A stretch of DNA of 64,000 bases from the NCBI GenBank assembly GCA_035623075.1, contig DASPUC010000024.1, positions 186,001 through 250,000 on the forward strand, in the 5' to 3' direction. Positions 26,128 through 34,573 of this stretch are shown here, piece after piece; within the stretch, counting starts at the first letter, position 1; each line of letters starts with the position of its first letter. Origin of the DNA: Nitrospiraceae bacterium. GTDB lineage: Bacteria > Nitrospirota > Nitrospiria > Nitrospirales > Nitrospiraceae. Made by a program: the position numbers and the translations under genes. The notes beneath the pieces were generated by a model. The model saw only the letters and a program-made list of their open reading frames with translations. It was not told the origin of the DNA and searched no databases.

Positions 26128-27579
26128 TCACTCCACTTCGTGCAGCTTCATGAGGTTCGTACGCCCCGGCTGGCCGATTCGAGTTCCCGAGAGAATGACG
26201 ATCCGTTGACCGGGCTTCACCAGTCCCTCGGCTTTCAACCGACGTTCCGCTTCATCGACACGTTCGTCCGTCTGTGCGATCTGTTGCATGGTGTGGGGAA
26301 TGACCCCCCAGTAGAGCGCCATCCGTTGCCGGATCGACTCAAACGGGGTAAAGGCGATGATCGGAGCAGCGGGACGCTGTTTGGAGATCAACCGAGCCGT
26401 CAATCCCAATTCGCTGAACGCCACGATGGCGTTGGCCGTGATCGCAGCGGCCGCGGTTGAGGCAGCCGTGCAAATCGCTTCCGAACAGGAGATCTCATCA
26501 TGGTTGTGAACACGCCGCTGCGTCGGGGTTGGCTCGATCCCTTCCTCCGCGGCTCGAATGATCCGATCCATGACGTGGACTGTCTCAACCGGATATTGGC
26601 CGATCGCGGTCTCAGCGGAAAGCATGACGGCATCGGATCCATCGAACACGGCATTGGCGACATCCGACGCTTCTGCTCTGGTCGGGCTCGCGCGCTGCGT
26701 CATTGACTCCAACATTTGGGTCGCGGTGATGACGAGACGGCGACGACGGTTGGCCTCCGCGATGATACGTTTCTGTAAGATCGGCACGGCTTCTGGTCCC
26801 ATTTCGACGCCCAAATCGCCGCGCGCAATCATCACACCGTCCGCCTGATACAGGATGGCGCTCAGCGTGCTCACCGCTTCGGATCGTTCGATTTTCGCGA
26901 TAATTGGGAGATCCCCGTTGCATTCGGAGACGACCTGTCTTGCTGCGACCACATCCTCAGGACCGCGAACAAACGAGAGGGCCAGATAATCGACACCCGC
27001 CGCCACGCCAAATCGAATGTCCTCTCGATCCTTTTCCGTCAGAGTCGGAGCGCTGACGCGCGTCCCGGGAAGATTGATACCCTTATGTGATGTGATCCTT
27101 CCACCCGTGATGACCGTGCACTCGACGACACCACCGGTGATTCGGTTCGCGACCAGTTCGATGAGTCCATCGTCGATCAGAATCCGGGCACCAGGTTGAA
27201 CATCACGGACGAGGTACTGATAGGTCACGGAAATCTCCGGAACGCCGGATGAAGCCACGGAGGAGGCGCCGAGCTGTCCTCCGGACCGCGCAAGCACGGT
27301 CTGTAATCGCACGGACTGGCCGCTGGTTACTTGGACCCCGCTCTCACCCAGATCGCCGACACGGATTCGTGGTCCTTGCAGATCCTGGATGATCGCGACC
27401 GCCACTTGTCTGCGAGCCGCAGCTTCACGGATCGTCTGAATGGCGCGGCCGTGCGACTCGTGAGTACCATGAGAAAAGTTCAGCCGGGCCGCATCCATGC
27501 CGTTCTCGATGAGCCGGTCCAGCGATGCCAGCGAATCACTGGCTGGACCGATCGTGCACACGATCTTCGCTTTTCTCAT
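26128..27579 (-). CDS. pyk: Pyruvate kinase
   Basis: A 483-residue pyruvate kinase, which converts phosphoenolpyruvate and ADP to pyruvate and ATP. Signatures are RKAKIVCTIGPASDS at the start, ARLNFSHGTHESH, the active-site block PIIAKIERSEAVS, then MIARGDLGVEMG and SDAVMLSAETAIGQYP. The C-terminal allosteric domain is present. The start at 27579 follows AAGAAGGAATC. It heads the minus-strand run down to 19162 and faces the phosphofructokinase fusion gene across a 192-bp divergent region; TACAAT at 27624-27629 could be its -10 element. Confidence 0.97.
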   Translation of the reverse strand: MRKAKIVCTIGPASDSLASLDRLIENGMDAARLNFSHGTHESHGRAIQTIREAAARRQVAVAIIQDLQGPRIRVGDLGESGVQVTSGQSVRLQTVLARSGGQLGASSVASSGVPEISVTYQYLVRDVQPGARILIDDGLIELVANRITGGVVECTVITGGRITSHKGINLPGTRVSAPTLTEKDREDIRFGVAAGVDYLALSFVRGPEDVVAARQVVSECNGDLPIIAKIERSEAVSTLSAILYQADGVMIARGDLGVEMGPEAVPILQKRIIAEANRRRRLVITATQMLESMTQRASPTRAEASDVANAVFDGSDAVMLSAETAIGQYPVETVHVMDRIIRAAEEGIEPTPTQRRVHNHDEISCSEAICTAASTAAAAITANAIVAFSELGLTARLISKQRPAAPIIAFTPFESIRQRMALYWGVIPHTMQQIAQTDERVDEAERRLKAEGLVKPGQRIVILSGTRIGQPGRTNLMKLHEVE

Positions 27580-27771
27580 GATTCCTTCTTCTTGCTTGAC
27601 AAGACGGGAACAGGCACCCAATCATTGTAGACCAGCGCCAGCAGAAATCGGGTATCGGGGTGGCTGAAGGGCCATTCGTCCTCGCGCTCTGCGCACGGAA
27701 GTCATTCTAGCAAACGAGAATTCTGGCCGCAAAGGTTCTTCGAGACGCTGACGAGCGGTGAAAGGGTGGCA

Positions 27772-30087
27772 ATGGGAAGTGACACGGGACGACTCGATTT
27801 CGTAACGATCGACGGGTTACTGGCATACGGGGCTGCGCTCGCACAACGCCAACCGGGCGAAGGCGCACTCCTCCCTCCGCCTCCTTCTCCATCCGTCGAC
27901 CGACTTCATCTAGTTCATCGCGCGATGGATCAGATACGCGGTTTTGTCCAGCGCGCTCAAACCGGGTTTCCCGGAGCCGAAGCGTACCGGTCAGCCCGTC
28001 AGGCAATTCTGCGGGAAAGTTGCGCGGGTGACGACCTGGTATTTTTCGCCGCGTGGAACCGGCTCCTTGCCGAAGGTGAACTGTTGCCCTTGCTTCATGC
28101 TTCCATCGGATCGGTGTTGAAGCCGCCCCACCGCCGGCCGGTGGCGATTGTCCCGCGGGCTCACCTCACGCCGCAGTTGGCCGAGGGTCGCATCGTGCTG
28201 GACTTGGGCGATGATCGGTTCTGGCTGCTGCCTCGCGATTTGACAGGCCGAACGTTGCTCTTCACGATGCGCCACGGCATTTCCCGCGTCGAGAGCAAAA
28301 CGCATCGGGTCGGGCGCCGCTTGATGAACCAACTCGATGCTGAGCAGGGCATTCCGCGAGCAGACGCGGTTGGTGCCGCGTTGGCCCGGATGGTCGGCGT
28401 GGTGGCCCAGCAACTCGATTTTCTCCATCTGTCAAATTATCTCGATCCGCACACGTTCCTTCACTTCATCAGTCACAGTCCCAACACTCGACAACTCTAT
28501 AACCGAGTGATTGGTGCACTTCTCCCCGAATCCGTTGCACCCCCTGAACCGCTGCTCGAAGCAGCGCTGGAGTCGTCGGATTTTGGGTGGGTGACCGGCA
28601 TGGAGAAAACGATGGAGGCGGAGGAGGCGGCCAAGGCCTTCGGCGTGGACGTCAAAACAGCTAAGCGCCTTCTCAAGGACCCTCTGTACTGTTATCCGGG
28701 CGGCAATTCGTTTTTCGATCTGTACGTGGATGTGATCGACGGCCTGCACGAGGTAGGACGATCCCATCCTGGCAAAGTCGCCTGCCTGTACACACACAGT
28801 TCGACCTTGCGGGCGCTCATGATCTATCTGGACCCGCGTCCTTTCCACGAAGCCTTCACCGAATTCAGCGACTACAAAGAGAGCCAGGATAACGTCGTGC
28901 TCCTGACGTTTGAACATGGGCGCTTATCCGGTTATTCCACTGCCGTGGGATTGTCTGAACGAGAACGGATTGCACGGGAGGCATGGATCGCCGTCGAACG
29001 GGAACGGAAGGATCGGGTCACCCTCAAGCCGCGGCAAATCAAGCGGATCGTCGCCCTGGTGTCCGGTGGCGATTTTGCCGGCGCCGGCGCTGCCTTAAAG
29101 GAACTGCGTGTGACGGGGAATCGGCTCGGCCTGGAGGTGTACTTCGTCCGTCACGGTTTCCTCGGGCTCGCGAACAATTGGATCGAGGCTGTCCGGGAGG
29201 ACGATACGCGCGGGATGAGCAGCCTTGCCAGCAGTCCGATCGGCAGCAGTCGGTTCGAAGATTTCAAGGAGGAGCAGGTCCAACAGGCCGCCATGCAACA
29301 CCTTGAACCTTACATGAAAGACAGTGCGTTGATCGTGCTGGGGGGCGACGGCAGTCTGCGAGGAGCCCGCGCGATCTATGAAAGCTTCGGCGTTCAAGTC
29401 GCCGGAATTCCCGGGACCATCGATAACAATATCGACGGCACGACCGCGCTCGGCTTCCATTCGGCCGTGGCACTCGCAAATCAGTCGATCGAATCGTTGA
29501 AAGCGACCAGCTCCGCGATGGGCAGCATCTTCTTCGTCGAGGTGATGGGGGCCGGATCAGGTCATCTTGCGTTGGCTTGCGCCTATCAGGCGAGGGCCGA
29601 AGGGGTACTGGTAAACGAACATCCTGATCCTGATGCCTATATCGACGAGTTTATTCTTGGAACCCTCAAGAGGACGTTAGGCGTACCCAATAAGAGCCAT
29701 TTATTTGTGGTGGCGGAACGCACGCCTCATCGGCACCACCGTGAGGGCGGAATCCACGGCTTGGTCGATTATGTGGCCGCAACGATTGCGCAGTGGCCAC
29801 AACGCCAGGGGAACGCCAATCAGTATCCTCTCACTGTGGCCACTAAAGCCACCATTCTCGGCCATACGCTCAGAGGAGCCCCACCCACGCCGGAAGATAA
29901 AACTATCGCCCAGCACCTGGCGTATGAGACTGTTCGACGATTGGTCGAGGACCCAGAGACTGTGGTCGGTTGTATGGTGGCCTACCGAGATCAGGCCACG
30001 ATTCAGATGATTCCCCTCCATGCCGTCGCGGCAAAACCCTTCAATTGGGAACTCTTCGCTCGGATGCACGGGAGCGAATTGTCATAA
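27772..30087 (+). CDS. Histidine-phosphatase / 6-phosphofructokinase fusion protein
   Basis: A 771-residue two-domain protein. Residues about 160-400 form a histidine-phosphatase (phosphoglycerate-mutase-like) domain: MRHGISRVESKTHRVGRR, SHSPNTRQ, YCYPGGNSFFDL and YTHSSTLRALMIYL, whose last two blocks resemble fructose-2,6-bisphosphatase. From about 425 a PFK domain follows: RIVALVSGGDFAGAG, LGGDGSLRGA and GIPGTIDNNIDGT. GGDGS and PGTID are the ATP-type residues. The usual TIDND reads TIDNN, and VEVMGR reads VEVMGAG, so phosphate-transfer and sugar-binding residues differ from standard PFK. The N-terminal 160 residues are unassigned. The ATG at 27772 fits the AAAGG site better than the GTG at 27766. 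Confidence 0.85.
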   Translation: MGSDTGRLDFVTIDGLLAYGAALAQRQPGEGALLPPPPSPSVDRLHLVHRAMDQIRGFVQRAQTGFPGAEAYRSARQAILRESCAGDDLVFFAAWNRLLAEGELLPLLHASIGSVLKPPHRRPVAIVPRAHLTPQLAEGRIVLDLGDDRFWLLPRDLTGRTLLFTMRHGISRVESKTHRVGRRLMNQLDAEQGIPRADAVGAALARMVGVVAQQLDFLHLSNYLDPHTFLHFISHSPNTRQLYNRVIGALLPESVAPPEPLLEAALESSDFGWVTGMEKTMEAEEAAKAFGVDVKTAKRLLKDPLYCYPGGNSFFDLYVDVIDGLHEVGRSHPGKVACLYTHSSTLRALMIYLDPRPFHEAFTEFSDYKESQDNVVLLTFEHGRLSGYSTAVGLSERERIAREAWIAVERERKDRVTLKPRQIKRIVALVSGGDFAGAGAALKELRVTGNRLGLEVYFVRHGFLGLANNWIEAVREDDTRGMSSLASSPIGSSRFEDFKEEQVQQAAMQHLEPYMKDSALIVLGGDGSLRGARAIYESFGVQVAGIPGTIDNNIDGTTALGFHSAVALANQSIESLKATSSAMGSIFFVEVMGAGSGHLALACAYQARAEGVLVNEHPDPDAYIDEFILGTLKRTLGVPNKSHLFVVAERTPHRHHREGGIHGLVDYVAATIAQWPQRQGNANQYPLTVATKATILGHTLRGAPPTPEDKTIAQHLAYETVRRLVEDPETVVGCMVAYRDQATIQMIPLHAVAAKPFNWELFARMHGSELS

Positions 30088-30091
30088 AAAG

Positions 30092-30165
30092 AAGCGGCGC
30101 CGTGGCTTCCCTCGTACCTGGTGATTGAGAGATCCAGGTTATGGTCCCCTCTCCACGAGCCGCTT
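30092..30165 (+). terminator. Branched hairpin after the phosphofructokinase fusion gene
   Basis: AAGCGGC at 30092-30098 pairs with GCCGCTT at 30159-30165, with GTGG/CCAC extending the stem. A second stem (ACCTGG/CCAGGT, 30116-30121 with 30134-30139) lies in the loop. It starts 4 nt after the fusion gene stop and is followed by TTTCC, a weak U-tract. A terminator or mRNA 3'-end structure is likely. Confidence 0.5.
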
Positions 30166-30231
30166 TCCGTTCGTTGACCTCTGTTCAGAGCGCGTGGTAG
30201 CGTTTCGCCCTCAACCTCCATCGACTCCATA

Positions 30232-30690
30232 ATGATGTGTCTGAACTCACGACTTTTCTCGCCGGTGTTCCTTGGGCTGGCGCTCGCGGTCGGTTCCACC
30301 GGAAGTTTGGTCGCGCAGATCAACAATCCTGCTGCAACCGCGGCACAACACTCTGATGCTTTTCACGTTCGAACGAGTGATCCCGCATCATCTGTCACGT
30401 CTGAAACGAGTATTCCAGCGAGCACACAGGCGGAAGAGCCTCCTCAAAAAGCGAGAGATCTGTTGCATGCGATTCAGGGGCGTCAAGGCGAGCCGCCCAT
30501 GGGATATGTCGGCGGACGTACGTTTCACAACCGAGAGCGACACCTCCCCAAGGGCCGATATCGCGAATATGACGTGAATCCGAAACTGCGTGGAAGACCG
30601 CGCGACGAGGAACGTATCGTGATCGAACAAGACACAGGCAAGGCCTATTACACTGGCGACCATTATCGAACCTTCATCCCGCTGAACTGA
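30232..30690 (+). CDS. Exported barnase-type guanyl-specific ribonuclease
   Basis: A 152-residue protein with a signal peptide (FLGLALAVGSTGSLVAQ), a low-complexity linker of about 50 residues, and a C-terminal N1/T1-type ribonuclease domain: GGRTFHNRERHLP, YREYDVNPKLRGRPRDEERI and YYTGDHYRTFIPLN. The barnase catalytic residues have counterparts: Glu in REYDV, Arg in ERIVI and His in DHYRTF. It would cleave RNA, preferably after guanine. A barstar-type gene begins 6 nt downstream. The domain is shorter at its N-terminal side than in Bacillus barnase. Confidence 0.9.
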   Translation: MMCLNSRLFSPVFLGLALAVGSTGSLVAQINNPAATAAQHSDAFHVRTSDPASSVTSETSIPASTQAEEPPQKARDLLHAIQGRQGEPPMGYVGGRTFHNRERHLPKGRYREYDVNPKLRGRPRDEERIVIEQDTGKAYYTGDHYRTFIPLN

Positions 30691-30696
30691 ATACCG

Positions 30697-31239
30697 ATGA
30701 AATCCCCGTTGTCTCTCTCAAAACATCTGCAATCGACGAGAGCTCCCTGGACCTCGCTGTTGGTCCTGAAGCCGAGAGATTCCGTCGAATCTCTCGTCAA
30801 GCCTCCTCTCGGGTTCGTGCTGAAATCGATCAAAGGCGCGAAGTGCAAGACCCCGGCTGCCCTCTTTACCGAATTCGCCAAGGTGATGGAGCTCCCTGAT
30901 TACTTTGGCCACAATTGGGATGCGCTCGAGGAATGTTTGGCTGACTTGGACTGGATGCCGGCGAAGGGCTATGTACTGCTCCTCACCGATGCAGAACAGA
31001 TCCTGCCCGAGGACGAAGAAGATTATGCCACGCTGCTCGAAGTGTTGAGCGATGCCGGAGAGGCTTGGGCATCGGGACAGGCAGGGATGGGCGAGCGACC
31101 GGTCACACCTTTTCACGTGCTGTTTGCCGTCACGGAACGGGGAAAGGCGTCACGAGCCCATTGGGGAATGCAAGAGATTGCTGTCTCGGAGGATCGAGAG
31201 CCAAACGGGCAGAGACGGACTTCCAAAAAACGGACCTAA
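30697..31239 (+). CDS. Barstar-family ribonuclease inhibitor
   Basis: A 180-residue protein. The barstar fold signature is LPDYFGHNWDALEECLADLDW, followed by GYVLLLTDAEQILP. Barstar blocks barnase by inserting an acidic helix into the active site; here the key acidic pair appears as D and E within NWDALEE. It follows the barnase-type gene by 6 nt, so toxin and inhibitor are co-transcribed. The first about 35 residues and the last about 25 (basic, EPNGQRRTSKKRT) lie outside the core. Cytoplasmic location is expected, since no signal is seen. Confidence 0.9.
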   Translation: MKSPLSLSKHLQSTRAPWTSLLVLKPRDSVESLVKPPLGFVLKSIKGAKCKTPAALFTEFAKVMELPDYFGHNWDALEECLADLDWMPAKGYVLLLTDAEQILPEDEEDYATLLEVLSDAGEAWASGQAGMGERPVTPFHVLFAVTERGKASRAHWGMQEIAVSEDREPNGQRRTSKKRT

Positions 31240-31403
31240 CGCGGCAGCAGATACCCCCACCTCGCTCACGATTTTCCCATCATCAAGTTCGAACTAGGAT
31301 CACGCGACCATCTGTTCAGGTAATGTCATCAAAGTCGGTGTCTGAATGGAGCCGGGGAGAATTGCGCGTGGAGTCGCATGAAGATGGGTTCGGTCAAAAA
31401 ATG

Positions 31404-31646
31404 TTAGCTTCTGGAGAGATGCAAGAGGTTCCCCCAACGTCGCAAGGTGGACAGTACGACGTTACGGCTGTTGCGTCGGACACCCAATGGACCATGTACG
31501 CGAACCGTTTCCTGCCACTGGGTCCGGACTTCACGATGATGGATGATACAGATTCCGTGTGTCTCGCGCTGGTCGTCGAGCGGTGTCTTCTCTCCGAGAA
31601 ACTCGTTGTTTCCTTCCTTACGACACCAGGAACAGACGATGATCAT
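31404..31646 (-). CDS. Small zinc-finger-like protein
   Basis: An 80-residue protein. The N-terminus IIVCSWCRKEG followed by RETHGICIIHH gives a C-x2-C ... C-x3-H set, a probable zinc site. The CSWCRK and THGIC layout resembles short modules found after PAS or receiver domains in two-component proteins. AAAGGATTGAAG precedes the ATG at 31646 and supports the start. It is opposite in strand to its neighbours. The flanks, 31240-31403 and 31647-31863, show no other gene. Confidence 0.55.
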   Translation of the reverse strand: MIIVCSWCRKEGNNEFLGEKTPLDDQRETHGICIIHHREVRTQWQETVRVHGPLGVRRNSRNVVLSTLRRWGNLLHLSRS

Positions 31647-31863
31647 CTTCAATCCTTTGAGAAGAATGAGCGCTATCATCACGCAAGAGTCAGGCCGCAG
31701 CCTGTGGATAAGCTCGCCTCAAGAGTTTCAAGTGATTACAAAGCTTTTAATGATTAGGAATCCACTTTCATGTATCAAAAAAGATAGAACTGAATCTGAT
31801 CAGACACTTTTTGACCTCACCTGAGGCGTTCGTCCTCACGGCTTTCTCCAAGTTTCGCCTTTC

Positions 31864-31892
31864 TTGACCCCTTTCTTGTTCCATGATACGGT
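31864..31892 (+). promoter_or_regulatory. Probable sigma70-type promoter of hemL
   Basis: TTGACC (31864-31869) and TACGGT (31887-31892) are separated by 17 bp. The hemL ATG is only 11 bp after the -10 element and no Shine-Dalgarno sequence is present, so the transcript would have a leader of a few bases at most. Confidence 0.45.
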
Positions 31893-31903
31893 GCGCCCCC
31901 GTT

Positions 31904-33187
31904 ATGAACACCCTTCGCTCCGCCAAACTTTTTGCACGCGCACAACAATTGATTCCCGGAGGGGTGAATAGTCCGGTTCGAGCATTCCGGTCTGTCGGTG
32001 GACAACCGCGTTTCATCCAACGGGCCAAAGGCGCGCGCCTCTACGACGTCGATGGAAACAGTTACCTCGACTACGTCTTGTCATGGGGACCGATGATCTT
32101 GGGACACGCACCAACGACCGTGATCAGCGCGATCAAGAAAGCTGCTGCCAACGGCACCAATTATGGCGCGCCGACCGAGTTGGAAATCACACTGGCACAG
32201 ATGATCCGCGAGGCGCTTCCTTCGATGGAGAAAATGCGGCTGGTCAGCTCAGGGACCGAGGCAGTGATGAGTGCGATTCGCGTCGCACGCGCGTTCACCA
32301 AACGTGACGCCATCCTAAAGTTTGAAGGTTGCTACCACGGGCACAGCGATTATTTGCTGGCCAAAGCTGGATCGGGGCTCGCGACCTTGGGCATACCCGA
32401 TTCACCAGGCGTACCGGCCGACTTTGCGAAACACACCCTTACCGCACCATACAACGATCTTCAGGCGGTTCGCCGCATCATCAACGAGCATCGAGACAAG
32501 CTCGCCTGCATTATTCTCGAGCCGATTGCGGGAAATATGGGGGTCGTGCCTCCTGCGCCGGATTTTCTTTCCTCACTACGTCGGCTCACAACCGAGAACG
32601 GTATCCTGTTAATCTTCGATGAGGTAATTTCAGGCTTCCGTGTCGTGTACGGCGGCGCACAGACATTGTACGGCGTGACGCCGGATCTCACGGTGCTGGG
32701 GAAAATCATCGGCGGCGGCCTGCCGGTCGGTGCCTACGGAGGGCGAGAGGAGATCATGGATCTGATTGCCCCGTCCGGGCCGGTGTATCAGGCCGGCACC
32801 TTGTCAGGCAACCCCTTGGCCGTCTCGGCCGGCATTGCCACTCTGAAACAACTCAAAGTGCGTGGGATTTACAAGAAGCTGGAAGAACGATCAGCCGCTC
32901 TGGCCAAAGGATTGGGCGAAGCAGCCAAGAAAGCCGGCGTGCCGTATACGCAAACACGAGTCGGCTCGATGCTCTGCGGATTCTTTACGTCAGGGTCAGT
33001 GGTGGATTGGAATACCGCGAAACAGTCAGATACAAAGCGCTACGGAATATTCTTTCATATGATGTTGGAGCAGGGCGTGTATTTTGCCCCCTCTCAGTTC
33101 GAAGCTGCCTTCCTCTCGACTGCCCATACCTCAGCCGACATCGAGAAGACCGTCCGAGCCGCGCATGCGGCATTCAAAACCCTGTGA
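31904..33187 (+). CDS. hemL: Glutamate-1-semialdehyde 2,1-aminomutase
   Basis: A 427-residue PLP enzyme that makes 5-aminolevulinate from glutamate-1-semialdehyde in haem synthesis. Motifs are [12 protein letters not shown] near the N-terminus, [39 protein letters not shown] and [16 protein letters not shown] with the PLP-binding lysine. Length is typical. The ATG at 31904 aligns with the family start; an earlier in-frame ATG (31883) would add only seven unrelated residues. No ribosome-binding site is visible before either ATG. Confidence 0.97.
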   Translation: MNTLRSAKLFARAQQLIPGGVNSPVRAFRSVGGQPRFIQRAKGARLYDVDGNSYLDYVLSWGPMILGHAPTTVISAIKKAAANGTNYGAPTELEITLAQMIREALPSMEKMRLVSSGTEAVMSAIRVARAFTKRDAILKFEGCYHGHSDYLLAKAGSGLATLGIPDSPGVPADFAKHTLTAPYNDLQAVRRIINEHRDKLACIILEPIAGNMGVVPPAPDFLSSLRRLTTENGILLIFDEVISGFRVVYGGAQTLYGVTPDLTVLGKIIGGGLPVGAYGGREEIMDLIAPSGPVYQAGTLSGNPLAVSAGIATLKQLKVRGIYKKLEERSAALAKGLGEAAKKAGVPYTQTRVGSMLCGFFTSGSVVDWNTAKQSDTKRYGIFFHMMLEQGVYFAPSQFEAAFLSTAHTSADIEKTVRAAHAAFKTL

Positions 33188-33192
33188 CGTAG

Positions 33193-33238
33193 CCGTTCGC
33201 CCTTCGATGGGACTCAGGACCGTGAGCCTGTCGAACGG
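33193..33238 (+). repeat. Palindromic intergenic repeat after hemL
   Basis: CCGTTCG (33193-33199) and CGAACGG (33232-33238) form the outer stem, with CTCA/TGAG pairing inside. The sequence style (CCTTCGA ... CTCAGGAC ... TGAGCCTGTCGAAC) is that of short palindromic units common between genes in many GC-rich bacteria. Located 6 nt after the hemL stop, it may also act as a transcript-end hairpin. Confidence 0.55.
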
Positions 33239-33280
33239 TATCTCGCCGGATACAGAATGCATCGGTTCAGATACAGCGCC

Positions 33281-33406
33281 GCGGAATGTTCAAAGGGACT
33301 GTTCAGCAAGGCCGCAGTGAGCGAGAGGCTGACTCGTACTCTTTGCCGTACGTCGAGGCCTTGAGCGAGACGAGAACGAAGCTGACAGCCCCTTTCAACA
33401 TTCCGC
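33281..33406 (+). repeat. Interspersed repeat with inverted ends, about 126 bp
   Basis: The outer arms GCGGAATGTTCAAAGGGACT (33281-33300, continuing to 33307) and 33381-33406 are inverted copies with few mismatches. The core holds CAGCAAGGCCGCAGTGAGCG and CCGTACGTCGAG...GAGCGAGACGAGAACG. A related copy in the opposite orientation lies at 39971-40110. It looks like a small non-coding mobile or REP-like unit. Its right end touches the stop codon of the gene at 33408. Confidence 0.6.
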
Positions 33407-33407
33407 T

Positions 33408-33638
33408 TTATTCGTCGTCCTCGTCCGCTGCTTCTAGTGCCTCCTGCCGTTTCTGTTCTTCCATCGCGTTGTGGAGCAGCATGCGGATAAACATGGAATA
33501 GAGCGAGCCTTTTTCCAAGGTTCCCCCCGGCGGAATCGCAATCTTCCCTTCTTTGATCATGCGGTCCATCCAGACCTTTTGATCCGGAGCGATTAATACT
33601 GGAATTTCGACCAACCCCACACGTCCCATCATGTCCAT
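33408..33638 (-). CDS. Small acidic hypothetical protein
   Basis: A 76-residue protein with an ordered first half (MMGRVGLVEIPVLIAPDQKV) and a helical, acidic end (EEQKRQEALEAADEDDE). GGAGGATTTGAAG before the ATG at 33638 fixes the start; the longer open frame upstream is not needed. I do not recognise the family. It is bordered downstream by the repeat at 33281-33406. Confidence 0.6.
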   Translation of the reverse strand: MDMMGRVGLVEIPVLIAPDQKVWMDRMIKEGKIAIPPGGTLEKGSLYSMFIRMLLHNAMEEQKRQEALEAADEDDE

Positions 33639-33853
33639 CTTCAAATCCTCCGTGAAACGTAGAGTACTAAGAGCTAATAGCGTATAGCTAATGGCTGATG
33701 GCACGGATATAGTAGCGGTCTGCACCTCTTGTCCGTACCATATGCGATAAGCCATAAGCTCTTCGTCACCCGCTCATTCCAGCATGCGATTTTCCCGGTT
33801 GTCAACCGCAGCGCCGTGGCGCGGTGGGACCAGCATTAGCCACATCGATCACC

Positions 33854-34474
33854 ATGAGGAGATGCCCAAGAGGTTACCCGAGCGTCGTCGTCTGGCCGAT
33901 CATGCTCATGTTGTTCACTCCCCAAGTCTTGCCGGCTCAGCAGTCCACCGCTCCTCCATCGTCATTGTCCACCACGCCCTTGACGCCAGGTGACTATGGC
34001 TCAGGCCAACTGCCACTCTGTGATCTCTGCCGGAAACCAGACTCGCGGGCAGGAAGCGATGTCCGCCCCCATCGACTTCCCCGTGACAAGGCTCTTCGCC
34101 CACACAAGAAGCCAAAGGGAATGCATCGTCCCAGTCGTCACAGCCTCAGATCTCTCCTGCCACACCATAGCCCCGAATGGGTCAGTCCAGGAGAGCGGAC
34201 CTTAGAAAGTGATCGGACCCAAGCCATTGACGGCGATACGATTCGATATGGGTCAGAGCGGATCCGCATTCGCGGACTCAACGCTCCGGAATTAACGGAA
34301 CCAGGAGGACGAGAAGCGCTGGATCGACTCACTCAATTGTTGCGCGAAGGCACCATCCATATCGTGCCTCACGGCAAAGATGTGTACGACCGAACGGTCG
34401 CCGACGTGTTTGTGAACGGACAGGATGTGGCGGAGACGCTCGCACGAGATGGCTATACCAAGCCCCGGTCGTAA
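33854..34474 (+). CDS. Exported thermonuclease-like (SNase) protein
   Basis: About 206 residues from the ATG at 33854. A signal-like segment (VVVWPIMLMLFTPQVLPAQ) is followed by a long basic, proline-rich linker and a C-terminal staphylococcal-nuclease-like domain: IDGDTIRYGSERIRIRGLNA, PELTEPGGREA and VYDRTVADVFVNGQDVAETL. The DGDT and RxRGxxAPE elements and the later R (DRTVA) match SNase catalysis of DNA/RNA. The domain is short at its C-terminal side. No clear ribosome-binding site is seen, and the GC-rich linker may be poorly conserved. Confidence 0.75.
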   Translation: MRRCPRGYPSVVVWPIMLMLFTPQVLPAQQSTAPPSSLSTTPLTPGDYGSGQLPLCDLCRKPDSRAGSDVRPHRLPRDKALRPHKKPKGMHRPSRHSLRSLLPHHSPEWVSPGERTLESDRTQAIDGDTIRYGSERIRIRGLNAPELTEPGGREALDRLTQLLREGTIHIVPHGKDVYDRTVADVFVNGQDVAETLARDGYTKPRS

Positions 34475-34573
34475 ATCGTCTCGCGCCCGTGATGAAATCA
34501 CAAGGGATTTATTCGGTGCTGCAATGCAATGGGCACCTCTTGCAGAACAAATAAATTATTAGATGTTGAAATC

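Noticed and set aside
29340-29430. PPi-dependent phosphofructokinase
   Set aside because: The phosphate-donor residues are GGDGS and PGTID (ATP type); PPi enzymes have GGDD and PKTID.
31065-31757. A 230-codon plus-strand frame over the barstar gene and the following gap
   Set aside because: Frame-shifted relative to the real barstar frame and antisense to the small zinc protein; no recognisable motifs.
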